This document shows, piece by piece, positions 53,272 through 63,027 of a stretch of DNA of 64,000 nt. Location: positions 248,001-312,000 of the forward strand of contig NZ_CANLNE010000001.1 of the NCBI RefSeq assembly GCF_947492555.1, in the 5' to 3' direction. The notes below the pieces were generated by a model. The model worked only from the letters and a program-made list of their open reading frames with translations, searched no databases and had not been told where the DNA came from. Position numbers and translations under genes: made by a program. This stretch comes from an uncultured Roseobacter sp. (lineage in GTDB: Bacteria > Pseudomonadota > Alphaproteobacteria > Rhodobacterales > Rhodobacteraceae). Position 1 is the stretch's first letter, and each line of letters begins with the position of its first letter.

Positions 53272-54468
53272 ATGGGCCTGAACAAAAAAGACTTCACCCT
53301 CCTGATCATCGTCGCAATTCTCTGTGTCTTTGCGCCGTTTATCCTGAACCCCTTCCCTGAAGGATCAGCCATGGCGCAGTTCAACGCCGGCTATCCGGAT
53401 CTGATGCAACGGCTGGTGATTTTCGGCATCTTTGCCATTGGGTTCAACATCCTCTTTGGCCTCACCGGCTATCTCAGCTTCGGCCACGCGGCCTTCCTCG
53501 GGGTTGGCTCTTACGCCGCGATCTGGATGATGAAGCTGCTCACCATGAACGTGATCCCTGCGATCATCATCTCGGTGCTGGTGGCGGGCCTCTTCTCGCT
53601 GCTGGTGGGCTGGATTTCCCTGCGCCGCTCGGGCATCTACTTCTCGATCCTGACACTGGCCTTTGCGCAGATGTCCTATTCGCTGGCCTATTCGGTGCTG
53701 ACGCCGATCACCGGCGGTGAAACCGGCTTGCAGCCAAAAGTGAACGATCCGCGCATCCTCGACGGTGCCCTGGCCGCAGGTGAGACCCCGCGTGCCAACC
53801 TCTTTGGCCTGCAAATGAACCAAAGCTATGAGATGGCGGTGGGCAACTGGGTCTTCACCTTCAACGCCGGCTACTATCTGGCGGCCATCGTGATGCTGAT
53901 CGCCTTCTACATCTCGATCCGTATCTTCCGCTCTCCTTTTGGCATGATGCTGCGCGCGGTGAAATCGAACCAGCAGCGGCTGAACTACACCGGGCTGAAC
54001 GCCAAGCCCTACACGTTGGCGGCCTTCGTGATCTCGGGCATGTATGCCGGGCTCGCTGGCGGTCTGCTGGTCGCCATGGACACGCAGGTGGGCGCCGAAC
54101 GGATGTTCTGGACCGCCTCCGGGGAAGTCGTTCTGATGACCATCCTTGGCGGCGCGGGCACGCTGATCGGGCCAGTGCTGGGCGCGGGTTTCATCAAGTA
54201 CATGGAAAACATCGTCTCCAAGATCAACAAGAGCATTCTGGAACAGTGGTTCGCCTTCATGCCCGACGGGATCGAGGACCTGCTGATCACGCTGGTCTAC
54301 CCCTTCATCGGCAAGGGCTGGCACCTCACGCTCGGCATCCTCTTCATGCTGGTGGTGATCTTCTTGCCGGGTGGCCTCGTCGAAGGCGGCCAGCGTGTGG
54401 GGCGGCTCTTCAAGCGCAAGAAGCCAGCGGACGACAAGCCCGATGGCAAAACCACCCCGGCCGAATAA
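53272..54468 (+). CDS. livM: Branched-chain-type ABC permease LivM
   Basis: A 398-residue permease with about 9 hydrophobic segments, the LivM motif [18 protein letters not shown] and the C-terminal family element [16 protein letters not shown]. The basic C-terminal tail ([18 protein letters not shown]) is cytoplasmic. It follows livH by 2 bases and precedes livG by 11. Confidence 0.9.
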   Translation: MGLNKKDFTLLIIVAILCVFAPFILNPFPEGSAMAQFNAGYPDLMQRLVIFGIFAIGFNILFGLTGYLSFGHAAFLGVGSYAAIWMMKLLTMNVIPAIIISVLVAGLFSLLVGWISLRRSGIYFSILTLAFAQMSYSLAYSVLTPITGGETGLQPKVNDPRILDGALAAGETPRANLFGLQMNQSYEMAVGNWVFTFNAGYYLAAIVMLIAFYISIRIFRSPFGMMLRAVKSNQQRLNYTGLNAKPYTLAAFVISGMYAGLAGGLLVAMDTQVGAERMFWTASGEVVLMTILGGAGTLIGPVLGAGFIKYMENIVSKINKSILEQWFAFMPDGIEDLLITLVYPFIGKGWHLTLGILFMLVVIFLPGGLVEGGQRVGRLFKRKKPADDKPDGKTTPAE

Positions 54469-54479
54469 GGAGAGAAGAC

Positions 54480-55244
54480 ATGGGAATTCTCGAAGTTAAG
54501 AACGTCGGCAAACGCTTTGGGGGCCTGCAGGCGCTTGGAGATGTGAACCTGAGCATCGCCGAAAACTCGGTGCATGCGATCATCGGGCCCAATGGCGCGG
54601 GGAAATCCACGCTGCTGAACTGCCTTGTGGGCAAGCTGATCCCGGATACCGGATCAGTGATGTTCGACGGGCAATCGGTGCTCGGACGCAAGCCCTATGA
54701 GATTAACCAGATGGGGATCTCCCGTGTGTTCCAGACGCCCGAGATTTTCGCAGATCTGAGCGTGATGGAAAACATGATGATCCCCTGTTTTGCCAAGCGC
54801 GACGGGGCGTTTCAGCTGAACGCACTGTCCAGCATCCCCTCGCAACGCGACATGATCGAACGGGCGGAACACATGCTGGAAGACATGAACATGGCCGACA
54901 AGCGTGCGATGCACGCGGGCTCTCTGTCGCGCGGCGATAAGCGGCGGCTCGAGATCGGGATGTGTCTGTCACAAGAACCACGCCTGTTGCTGCTGGATGA
55001 GCCCACGGCGGGCATGGCCCGGGCCGACACCAACAACACCATCGACCTGCTGAAACAGATCAGCGAAGATCGCGACATCACCATCGCGATCATCGAGCAT
55101 GACATGCATGTGGTCTTCAGCCTCGCCGAACGCATTACCGTGCTGGCCCAGGGCACGCCGCTGGTCGAGGACACACCGGACAACATCAAGGGCAATCCGA
55201 AGGTGCGTGAAGCTTATCTGGGCGAAACCCAGGACGCGGCGTGA
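54480..55244 (+). CDS. livG: ABC transporter ATPase LivG
   Basis: A 254-residue ATPase with Walker A GPNGAGKST, Walker B LLLLDEPTAGM and H-loop IIEHDMHVV. The signature reads LSRGDKRRLE rather than LSGGQ, a variant common in this subfamily. ATG at 54480 follows GGAGAG. It lies 125 bases before livF, an unusually long gap for this operon. That gap holds the REP-like pair. Confidence 0.9.
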   Translation: MGILEVKNVGKRFGGLQALGDVNLSIAENSVHAIIGPNGAGKSTLLNCLVGKLIPDTGSVMFDGQSVLGRKPYEINQMGISRVFQTPEIFADLSVMENMMIPCFAKRDGAFQLNALSSIPSQRDMIERAEHMLEDMNMADKRAMHAGSLSRGDKRRLEIGMCLSQEPRLLLLDEPTAGMARADTNNTIDLLKQISEDRDITIAIIEHDMHVVFSLAERITVLAQGTPLVEDTPDNIKGNPKVREAYLGETQDAA

Positions 55245-55256
55245 GCCTTGTGCAAG

Positions 55257-55339
55257 GGTGGCCTGAAGCCCACCCTACCTGCCACATGACAGGTGCCACG
55301 ACATTCAAAACAGACAGGTAAGGTGGACTTTAGTCCACC
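55257..55339. repeat. REP/BIME-like inverted pair of hairpins between livG and livF
   Basis: Two 25-base units (55257-55281 and 55315-55339) match in inverted orientation at 21 of 25 positions, each containing its own stem-loop (GGTGGCCTGAAGCCCACC and GGTGGACTTTAGTCCACC). The arrangement, two hairpin units facing each other over a 33-base middle, is that of a bacterial interspersed mosaic element. Confidence 0.7.
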
Positions 55340-55369
55340 GCTTACCCGGCAAACCGAAGGACGATACCG

Positions 55370-56125
<756 letters not shown>

Positions 56126-56151
56126 CCCCACAATTCTACGCTTAAACGACG

Positions 56152-56184
56152 AAAACCCGGTGCATCCGCTGCGCCGGGTTTTTT
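56152..56184 (+). terminator. Intrinsic terminator of the liv operon
   Basis: AAAACCCGG pairs with CCGGGTTTT (stem extended by TGC/GCG inner pairs) and is followed by a T-run, 26 bases past the livF stop. It has the classical stem plus U-tract form. Confidence 0.85.
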
Positions 56185-56252
56185 GCTGCAATTTGACCGA
56201 TCCGCCGATGAGGCGCACACTTGCCCCCTATTCAACACTTGGGAGCAAGACG

Positions 56253-57056
56253 ATGTTTATTCCTAGTCGATTGATTTTAGTGATCTCTTTTCTGTTCACT
56301 GCAACACTCTCTGCCTGCGTTCTTTTCACGCAGGATCCCTTCACAACAACGAATTGCGTCGGATTTGACGGGGAGGAATTCGGCGATGCCCCGGATCAGA
56401 CCCCGACGGGCTATACGGCACCGGGCGCCGACATCGGCGCCTTCCCCTCGCGGCGCATCAACGATGGCCCCCGCGCCCAGGTGCGCTGCCGGTACTGGAT
56501 CGGGGAATACGTCACAGTCGAGGCGGATTACACCGACCCAAACGATCCCGATCCGATCAACCCCCAGGGCCGGCCACCGGGGACAAATGTGCCGAACATC
56601 ACCACCGACTATGATGACGGGGTGACCTATGATTGGCTGGTTGCGGCACCTTCAACGCCCGACAGGCTCCCGGCGAAACTCAATTTCCGCATCCAGATCA
56701 ACAGCATCGGGCAGCATGAGGTGTTCTTCAATGTGCTGGTCGATGCCAACCGGGACGGCGACTGGAAGGACGATTCACCCATTCTCGGGCCGGGCGAATG
56801 GGCTGTGCGCAACCATCGCGTCTCTGTGCGCGACGGGTTTGTGACCTACGATATGCCCGAGATTGATTTCCCGATCGGCGCCAGCGGCATGCCGGAGTGC
56901 ATGTGGGCGCGTGTCACGGTCTCCGATCAGCCGTTGGGCCTGGGTCAGGACATCCCCTGGAGCGGCACTGGCGCCATCGGTCAGGGCGAGATCGAGGACG
57001 TCCTTGTCATCGGCGCGAATGGCACGACCTGCACCGTGCTGCAGCCTGAAAACTGA
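56253..57056 (+). CDS. Lipoprotein with a GEVED-like domain
   Basis: A 267-residue protein with an N-terminal lipoprotein signal (hydrophobic stretch then LSAC, Cys at residue 22). ATG at 56253 follows GGGAGC by 7 bases. The body carries the order of motifs seen in GEVED domains: GDAPD, DDGVTYD, DANRDGDWKDDS and GEIEDVLVIG. These domains occur in surface and secreted proteins of Bacteroidetes and some Proteobacteria. Anchoring in the outer membrane or periplasm is likely; the function is unknown. No operon partner. Confidence 0.78.
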   Translation: MFIPSRLILVISFLFTATLSACVLFTQDPFTTTNCVGFDGEEFGDAPDQTPTGYTAPGADIGAFPSRRINDGPRAQVRCRYWIGEYVTVEADYTDPNDPDPINPQGRPPGTNVPNITTDYDDGVTYDWLVAAPSTPDRLPAKLNFRIQINSIGQHEVFFNVLVDANRDGDWKDDSPILGPGEWAVRNHRVSVRDGFVTYDMPEIDFPIGASGMPECMWARVTVSDQPLGLGQDIPWSGTGAIGQGEIEDVLVIGANGTTCTVLQPEN

Positions 57057-57077
57057 CCCGACCCGCAGGGCGGCGCG

Positions 57078-58592
57078 CTACGTGCCGCCCTGCGATTTCA
57101 GACGGGCGCGCAATTCGGTCTTGAGCACCTTGCCGTAGTTGTTCTTGGGCAAGGCCTCGATGGGGATATAGGCCTTTGGGCGTTTGAACCGCGCAATGTT
57201 CCCCAGACAGAGCGCGTCCAGCCGCGCGGCCTCAAAATCGCCGACGACGAAGGCGACGACCTCTTCGCCCCACTCCGGATGTTCCCGCCCCACAACCGAG
57301 ACTTCGGAAACCCCGGGATCGCGCAGCAAAACCTCCTCGACCTCACGCGGATAGACGTTTGAGCCACCGGTGATGATCATGTCCTTGGAGCGGTCCTGCA
57401 TCGTGACATAGCCACCCGCATCCATGAACCCCATGTCGCCCGTCATCAGCCAGCCATTGACGAGCGTCTTGGCCGTGGCTTGCGGGTTTTGCCAGTATCC
57501 GGGCATGACGGTATCGCCGCGCACCATGATTTCGCCATGGATTCCGGGGGCCACAGGAACGCCTCTTTCATCGCCAATCTGCACCTCGACGGCGGATTGC
57601 GCCCGCCCCACGGACTGGAGCCGATCCGCCCAGCCCGAAGAGCTGCGATCCGCGACATCTGCCCGGCTGAGCGCGGTGATGCCCATGGGACATTCCCCCT
57701 GCCTGTATATTTGCACGAAAATCGGGCCGAAATGGTCCACGGCTTCGATAATGTCCGCGTTGTACATGGGCCCGCCCGCATAGACGACCGTGCGCAGGCC
57801 GGCCCCATCGCGGCCCGTGGCCTTGGCCACATGGGTCATCCGCTGCACCATCGTCGGGGCGGCAAAGATCTGGACGGACCCGAAATGCGCGGCAAGATCG
57901 AAGATTTCACCGGGATCGAACCCACCTGATGCCGGACAGACATGCCGCGCCCCCGCCCGGACATGCATCATGTTGTAGATGCCCGCGCCATGGCTCATCG
58001 GTGCGGCATAGAGCGTTGTATCCTCCGGGTGCACCGGGTCGGCGTCCTGCGTGTAGCACAGGCTCATGGTTGTGAGCATGCGGAAGGTGATCATCACCCC
58101 CTTGGGCTTGCCCGTGGTACCCGAGGTATAAAAGAGCCAGGCAAGGTCTTCTGCGGACCGGGGCGCGATGGTCTGGATCGGCGCATGGCGCACGACGACG
58201 TCAAAGGCCGAACTCGGCGCCTCGGTCATCCGCACGGTAACGCCCGCGTCGCTCAGGCTCTCGCGCAAATCGGGCGAGACAAAGACATGCGCGGCGCCTG
58301 CGTCATCAAGAATATAGGCCGCCTCGCGCCCGTGCAGCTTGGCGTTGATCGGCACGACCACGGCGCCCAGCGACCAGATCCCGTAGAAGACCACCAGATA
58401 GTCGGGCACGTTCTTCATGAAAATCGCGACACGGTCCCCCGGCCCCACACCCTGCGCCTGCAGCCACCCCGCCACCGCGCGGGCCTGCGCAAAAAGCACG
58501 CCATAGGTCGCGACCTGCTGCCTGCCCAGGAACAACGCCGGACGGTCCGGCATCGCCGTTGCGCTGCGTTCAAGCCAATGTGCCAGATTCAT
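57078..58592 (-). CDS. AMP-forming acyl-CoA synthetase
   Basis: A 504-residue adenylate-forming ligase. The P-loop-like motif is WLFYTSGTTGKPKG, the adenylate motif YRQGECPMG and the hinge MQDRSKDMIITGG. The catalytic Lys lies in LPKNNYGKVLKTEL. ATG at 58592 is used because the sequence GGAGGGG immediately upstream overlaps the earlier ATG at 58604. It could be a fatty, malonyl or aromatic acyl-CoA ligase. It is divergent from accB with about 150 bases between. Substrate undetermined. Confidence 0.9.
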   Translation of the reverse strand: MNLAHWLERSATAMPDRPALFLGRQQVATYGVLFAQARAVAGWLQAQGVGPGDRVAIFMKNVPDYLVVFYGIWSLGAVVVPINAKLHGREAAYILDDAGAAHVFVSPDLRESLSDAGVTVRMTEAPSSAFDVVVRHAPIQTIAPRSAEDLAWLFYTSGTTGKPKGVMITFRMLTTMSLCYTQDADPVHPEDTTLYAAPMSHGAGIYNMMHVRAGARHVCPASGGFDPGEIFDLAAHFGSVQIFAAPTMVQRMTHVAKATGRDGAGLRTVVYAGGPMYNADIIEAVDHFGPIFVQIYRQGECPMGITALSRADVADRSSSGWADRLQSVGRAQSAVEVQIGDERGVPVAPGIHGEIMVRGDTVMPGYWQNPQATAKTLVNGWLMTGDMGFMDAGGYVTMQDRSKDMIITGGSNVYPREVEEVLLRDPGVSEVSVVGREHPEWGEEVVAFVVGDFEAARLDALCLGNIARFKRPKAYIPIEALPKNNYGKVLKTELRARLKSQGGT

Positions 58593-58739
58593 CAAATGCC
58601 CCTCCATCGTAGCCCAATCTACGCGCCCCGGACACCGCTGCAAGAGGCGGGTTTTCATGGCTCTGACCTTCCCCTATAACGGGGATGCAGGAACAAGGGC
58701 CGCGCAAAACAAGGCTCCCCCGAATGGTCGAGGACTTAC

Positions 58740-59240
58740 ATGACAAAAAAGAACCATGACGCCGATGTGGCCTTTATTCAGGCCCTGGCCGAATTGCTGC
58801 GGGAAAACGATCTGACAGAGCTGCAGGTCAAACGGGACTACGGCGCCGACGACAGCCTGAATGTGCGCGTCAGCCGCCATCTGCAACAGGCACAACCCGT
58901 GGTAAGCCAGATTGCGGCACCGGCCCCGGCGGCGACCGCCCCGGAGGCATCCGCACCGGCCGCAAGCGCGCCCGCCGCCGAAGGCGGGGAAGACCCAGCC
59001 AACCATCCCGGCGCGGTCACCTCGCCCATGGTCGGCACGGTCTACATGCAGGCGGAACCCGGTGCGCCAGCCTTCATCTCGGTCGGGGCCAGCGTGGACG
59101 AAGGCGACACCCTGCTGATCGTCGAGGCGATGAAAACCATGAACCACATTCCCGCCCCCCGGGCCGGGACCGTCAAGCGTATCATCGTCGAGGATGGTGC
59201 GGCGGTGGAATTCGGCACGCCGCTTGTGATCCTTGAATAA
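58740..59240 (+). CDS. accB: Biotin carboxyl carrier protein of acetyl-CoA carboxylase
   Basis: A 166-residue BCCP. The N-terminal helical region is followed by an Ala/Pro-rich linker (residues about 55-85). The biotinyl domain carries the biotinylation site [11 protein letters not shown] with the target Lys. The alphaproteobacterial AMKTM variant replaces the enteric AMKMM. It is cotranscribed with accC, 12 bases apart. Both are essential for malonyl-CoA synthesis. Confidence 0.95.
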   Translation: MTKKNHDADVAFIQALAELLRENDLTELQVKRDYGADDSLNVRVSRHLQQAQPVVSQIAAPAPAATAPEASAPAASAPAAEGGEDPANHPGAVTSPMVGTVYMQAEPGAPAFISVGASVDEGDTLLIVEAMKTMNHIPAPRAGTVKRIIVEDGAAVEFGTPLVILE

Positions 59241-59252
59241 GGTGCGCGGGAC

Positions 59253-60605
59253 ATGTTCGAAAAAATCCTGATAGCCAACCGCGGCGAGATCGCGCTGCGC
59301 GTCGTACGTGCCGCCCGCGAGATGGGCATTGCCACGGTCGCCGTGCATTCCACCGCTGACAGCGACGCGATGCATGTGCGCATGGCAGATGAAAGCGTCT
59401 GCATCGGCCCGCCCTCGGGCGCGCAAAGCTACCTCTCGGTACCTGCCATCATCGCAGCCTGCGAGGTCACCGGGGCCGAAGCCATTCACCCCGGCTACGG
59501 CTTCCTGTCCGAAAACGCGGGCTTCGTGCAGGTGGTCGAGGATCATGACCTGACCTTCATCGGCCCCACGGCGGAACATATCCGCATCATGGGCGACAAG
59601 ATCACCGCCAAGGACACCATGAAGAAGCTCGGCGTTCCTTGCGTGCCCGGATCGGACGGCGGCGTAGCCACGCTGGAAGAAGCCAAACGCCTCGGCGAAG
59701 AGATGGGATACCCGGTCATCATCAAGGCCACGGCTGGCGGCGGTGGGCGTGGCATGAAGGTCGCGCAGAACGCGGGCGAGATGGAAAAAGCCTTTCTGAC
59801 CGCCCGGGCCGAGGGTAAATCCAACTTTGGCAATGATGAAGTCTATATCGAGAAATACCTGACCACGCCGCGCCACATCGAAATTCAGGTCTTTGGCGAC
59901 GGCAAGGGCCGCGCCGTGCATCTGGGCGAGCGCGATTGCTCCCTGCAACGGCGCCACCAGAAGGTGTTTGAAGAGGCCCCCGGCCCCGCTATTTCCGCCG
60001 AAGAACGTGCCGCCATCGGTAAAACCTGTGCCGATGCCGTGGCGCGGATCAACTACACCGGCGCGGGCACCATCGAGTTTCTCTATGAGAACGGCGAGTT
60101 CTATTTCATCGAGATGAACACCCGCCTGCAGGTGGAACATCCCGTGACCGAAGCCATCTTTGGCGTCGATCTGGTCCGTGAACAAATCCGCGTGGCCTCT
60201 GGCATGGAGATGTCGTTCCAGCAGGAAGACCTGACCATCAACGGCCATTCCATCGAAGTGCGGATCAACGCCGAAAAACTGCCGAATTTCGCGCCCTGCC
60301 CGGGCCGGATCACGCAGTATCACGCGCCCGGCGGTCTGGGCGTTCGGATGGATTCGGCGCTCTATGACGGCTATTCGATCCCGCCCTATTACGACAGCCT
60401 GATCGGCAAGCTGATCGTGCACGGGCGCGACCGGCCCGAGGCACTGGCCCGTCTGAACCGCGCTCTGGGCGAGTTGATCGTCGATGGCGTGGACACCACG
60501 GTGCCGCTCTTTCACGCGCTGTTGCAGGAAGAGGACGTGCTCACGGGCAACTACAACATCCACTGGCTGGAGCATTGGCTGGAAACCAATCTCGGCGACG
60601 GCTGA
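59253..60605 (+). CDS. accC: Biotin carboxylase of acetyl-CoA carboxylase
   Basis: A 450-residue ATP-grasp enzyme with the usual N-terminus MFEKILIANRGEIALR, the ATP-binding glycine loop ATAGGGGRGMK, the active-site stretch YFIEMNTRLQVEHPVTE and the carboxylation-site residues of the family. Length is standard. It follows accB and is followed by aat by 9 bases. Confidence 0.95.
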   Translation: MFEKILIANRGEIALRVVRAAREMGIATVAVHSTADSDAMHVRMADESVCIGPPSGAQSYLSVPAIIAACEVTGAEAIHPGYGFLSENAGFVQVVEDHDLTFIGPTAEHIRIMGDKITAKDTMKKLGVPCVPGSDGGVATLEEAKRLGEEMGYPVIIKATAGGGGRGMKVAQNAGEMEKAFLTARAEGKSNFGNDEVYIEKYLTTPRHIEIQVFGDGKGRAVHLGERDCSLQRRHQKVFEEAPGPAISAEERAAIGKTCADAVARINYTGAGTIEFLYENGEFYFIEMNTRLQVEHPVTEAIFGVDLVREQIRVASGMEMSFQQEDLTINGHSIEVRINAEKLPNFAPCPGRITQYHAPGGLGVRMDSALYDGYSIPPYYDSLIGKLIVHGRDRPEALARLNRALGELIVDGVDTTVPLFHALLQEEDVLTGNYNIHWLEHWLETNLGDG

Positions 60606-60614
60606 CGCTGAGCG

Positions 60615-61247
60615 GTGCGCCTGACCCCGGATGTCTTGATGCAGGCCTATGCCTCGGGGATTTTCCCCATGGCCGAACATCGCGACGATCCGGAGATTTT
60701 CTGGGTGGACCCGCAGCGTCGGGGCGTGATGCCGCTGGATGGCTTTCACGCCTCGCGGTCGCTGCGCCGCGCCATGCGCAACACGCGCTTCGAGATCAGC
60801 ATCAACCAGGATTTCGCGGGCGTCGTGGACGGCTGCGCGGATCGCGCGGACACCTGGATCAGCGCCGAAATCCGGCGCCTTTACATGGCCTTGCACGAAA
60901 AGGGTCAAGCGCATTCGTTTGAGGTCTGGGAGGGCGGAACCCTCGTAGGCGGGGTCTACGGCGTGACGCTGGGCGCCGCATTCTTCGGTGAAAGCATGTT
61001 CTCGCGCCGCACCAACGCGTCAAAAATTGCATTGGCCTGCCTGGTGGATCGGCTGAACGAGGGCGGGTTCAAACTCTTTGACACGCAGTTCCTGACAGAG
61101 CACCTCGCGTCCATGGGCGGGCTGGAAGTGTCACGGGCGACCTACCATCGCGCGCTGGCCGTAGCGCAGGATTTGCCCGCCAGTTTTACCGCGCCACCGC
61201 TGCGCAGCCCTCAGGAGGTGGTACAGCGCATCACCCAAAGATCATAG
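60615..61247 (+). CDS. aat: Leucyl/phenylalanyl-tRNA-protein transferase
   Basis: A 210-residue N-end-rule enzyme. Signature stretches: YASGIFPMAEHRDDPEIFWVDP and ASRSLRRAMRNTRFEI, then GGVYGVTLGAAFFGESMFS. The GTG at 60615 is the start. It transfers Leu or Phe to N-terminal Arg/Lys of proteins for ClpS-ClpAP recognition. Its last 37 bases overlap the convergent DUF2155 gene. Confidence 0.93.
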   Translation: MRLTPDVLMQAYASGIFPMAEHRDDPEIFWVDPQRRGVMPLDGFHASRSLRRAMRNTRFEISINQDFAGVVDGCADRADTWISAEIRRLYMALHEKGQAHSFEVWEGGTLVGGVYGVTLGAAFFGESMFSRRTNASKIALACLVDRLNEGGFKLFDTQFLTEHLASMGGLEVSRATYHRALAVAQDLPASFTAPPLRSPQEVVQRITQRS

Positions 61248-61567
61248 CGCGCGTGATCCATCGCCGACAGCGCCGGTGCCGATGCGATCATCCATCCTGA
61301 AAAGACCGCGGTGCCCTGTACCCTGTCGGCGATTTCCAGCGCAGCAAAGGCGTCTCCAGACGGGTTGCCAACCGGGAAACGGCAGGAATTCAACGTGATC
61401 CTGAGTTGTTCAAAGACTGCCGTCTGACCGGCTTTCATCTCGATGTCGTAGACCTGTCCACTGATCTTATCGAGACCACGCAGGATGGCCCCTTCGGCTT
61501 CGGTCACCTGCTGGGCGCCCGCCGCGTTCGCCATCACCCCGATCAGCAGCGCGGCCCGCCAGATCAT
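61211..61567 (-). CDS. DUF2155 periplasmic protein
   Basis: A 118-residue protein with a Sec signal peptide (AALLIGVMANAAGAQQ) and the DUF2155 body (TAVFEQLRITLNSCRFPVGNPSGDAFAALEI and GWMIASAPALSAMDHARYDLWVMRC). Function unknown. Its start overlaps the mlaD stop by 4 bases. Genomic linkage to mlaD and NDUFA12 is conserved in alphaproteobacteria. Its 3' end overlaps aat on the other strand. Confidence 0.88.
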   Translation of the reverse strand: MIWRAALLIGVMANAAGAQQVTEAEGAILRGLDKISGQVYDIEMKAGQTAVFEQLRITLNSCRFPVGNPSGDAFAALEIADRVQGTAVFSGWMIASAPALSAMDHARYDLWVMRCTTS

Positions 61568-62010
61568 TCAGACGAACCACTCACGAATTTCAAAAGCAAC
61601 GACACCAGGCTCACGGCACCCTGCGTGTCCGTGATCGTGTCGCCGGCCTCAAAGTAGAACGGCGACCCGCCCGGCACGATTTCCACGAAGTTCCCGCCCA
61701 GCAGCCCTTCGGACGAAATCACGATCGCGCTGTCGTCCGGGATTTCAATGCCCTGCTGTACGGAGACCGTGGTATCGGCGCGGTAGGTCTCGGGGTTGAG
61801 ATCAACCGCCGCGACGGTGCCCACGCGCACGCCCGCGAGGCGGACATCCGTACCCACGCTGACCCCTTCGAGGCTGCGGAAACTGGCCTCCAGCGGATAG
61901 GTGGTTGCCGTGCCGGTAAACCCCGACACCTGGCTTGCATAAATGACAAAGCCGATAGCGGCGGCCAGAACCCCAGCGCCAACGATGACTTCGGTAGTGT
62001 TTTCAGACAT
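61564..62010 (-). CDS. mlaD: MlaD: MCE-domain lipid transport protein
   Basis: A 148-residue single-span periplasmic protein with an N-terminal anchor (AGVLAAAIGFVIYASQV), then an MCE domain (FRSLEGVSVGTDVRLAGVRVG) and a C-terminal amphipathic segment. It is the hexameric ring component of the Mla phospholipid shuttle. The rest of mla is not in the window. It lies 8 bases downstream of the NDUFA12 gene. Confidence 0.9.
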   Translation of the reverse strand: MSENTTEVIVGAGVLAAAIGFVIYASQVSGFTGTATTYPLEASFRSLEGVSVGTDVRLAGVRVGTVAAVDLNPETYRADTTVSVQQGIEIPDDSAIVISSEGLLGGNFVEIVPGGSPFYFEAGDTITDTQGAVSLVSLLLKFVSGSSE

Positions 62011-62018
62011 CTAACTCA

Positions 62019-62402
62019 TTACTCCGGCGACCAGGCCTCATAATCGCTGCGCGGCGCGGGATCCGACCGGCGGATGGATCCCTTCGGCGCGTATGCGAGT
62101 GCGGTACCCGTCAGGTTTTCCTGATGCGGCTTTTCCCATGATTTGCGCGGCAAGGGCGCCTCCGTCGGCGCCGCCTCCCACGTGCGGTGCAACCAGCCGT
62201 GCCACTCGGGATCGATGCGGCTGGCCTCGGCCTCGCCATTGTAAATCACCCAGCGACGGCTTTTATCCTTGTTTTCATAGAAAATATTGCCCTGACTGTC
62301 TTCGCCGACCTTGATGCCTTTGCGCCAGGTCCAAAGCTGCGTGTTCAGCGTCTGGCCATTCCACCAGGTCACTGCGCGCAGGATAGAAGTCAGAAGTCCC
62401 AT
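62019..62402 (-). CDS. NDUFA12-family NADH:ubiquinone oxidoreductase accessory protein
   Basis: A 127-residue protein homologous to the mitochondrial complex I subunit NDUFA12 (B17.2). The pattern [24 protein letters not shown], then [13 protein letters not shown] segment ([18 protein letters not shown]) is characteristic. ATG at 62402 starts [16 protein letters not shown]; the longer frame is not conserved. It is the first gene of the operon with mlaD and DUF2155. It is a typical alphaproteobacterial feature. Confidence 0.93.
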   Translation of the reverse strand: MGLLTSILRAVTWWNGQTLNTQLWTWRKGIKVGEDSQGNIFYENKDKSRRWVIYNGEAEASRIDPEWHGWLHRTWEAAPTEAPLPRKSWEKPHQENLTGTALAYAPKGSIRRSDPAPRSDYEAWSPE

Positions 62403-62495
62403 GAAATGCCTCCGGTCGCACTGTCGTTTCCACATATGGCCGATTGCGTGCGAAACGTCCAGATGGATGCGTCGCGTCAAGCGGCTTTCGCCCGC

Positions 62496-62858
62496 CTATT
62501 CCGGCAGGAGCGCCGTCACTTCGATCTCGATGCGATACTTCGGGTCGATCAGGCCGCATTCGATCATGGTCGCAGCCGGGGGATTTGCGCCAAAGGCTTC
62601 TGAAAGCATTGGCCAGCATGGCGCAAACTCAGCGGCATCGGGCAGCATATAGGTGACGCGCACCACATTTGCAAAACTAGCGCCGGCAGTTTGCAAAGCT
62701 TTCTCAATGATTTGCAAAGCCGATTTGCATTGTTGCAAAACCGTGTCGCCTTCTCCGGTTGTTCCGGCGACATGCACCCACCCGCCCGCGACAACCGCGC
62801 GGCAATAGCCAATTGTATCCTCATAAACGCCACCCGATTTGATGCGTTGAATCGCCAT
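62496..62858 (-). CDS. RidA-family protein with an unusual codon patch
   Basis: A 120-residue RidA/YjgF-type enamine/imine deaminase. The family core is AVVAGGWVHVAGTTG near the N-terminus and RIEIEVTALLP at the end, with the Arg and the acidic residues of the active site. ATG at 62858 begins MAIQRIKSGG. Its middle part uses TTG CAA and TTT GCA codons instead of the CTG CAG preferred elsewhere, giving a cluster of TTTGCAAA-like octamers (62668-62740). Confidence 0.9.
   Translation of the reverse strand: MAIQRIKSGGVYEDTIGYCRAVVAGGWVHVAGTTGEGDTVLQQCKSALQIIEKALQTAGASFANVVRVTYMLPDAAEFAPCWPMLSEAFGANPPAATMIECGLIDPKYRIEIEVTALLPE
62668..62740. repeat. Cluster of TTTGCAAA-like sites inside the RidA gene
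   Basis: Exact TTTGCAAA occurs at 62668-62675, 62690-62697 and 62711-62718. TTTGCATT (62724-62731) and GTTGCAAA (62732-62739) follow. The spacing of the exact copies is 22 and 21 bases, close to two helical turns. TTTGCAAA is the palindromic consensus recalled for the PccR/ScfR class; whether it binds here is unknown. Confidence 0.6.
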
Positions 62859-62984
62859 GAGCATGCTCCCTTTGTATGTCGCTTGAACCTTTGCCCGGCG
62901 CCCGCTGCCTGACTGCCCGACTGGATGCCCCAATACGAGGCGCGGGCATGTTTTACGCAGATATGAACGCGCCACACAGAAAAA

Positions 62985-63008
62985 AGCAGGCCCGAAAAGA
63001 CCTGCCTT
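62985..63008 (-). terminator. Intrinsic terminator after clpX
   Basis: On the minus strand GCAGG pairs with CCTGC over a 10-base loop, followed by a run of T residues. It lies 20 bases past the clpX stop and separates it from the RidA gene. Confidence 0.8.
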
Positions 63009-63027
63009 GATGAAATTTCGACAGAGA

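Noticed and set aside
58674-60914. A 746-codon open frame on the minus strand
   Set aside because: It is opposite accB and accC, which are certain. The reverse frame has no recognisable domain.
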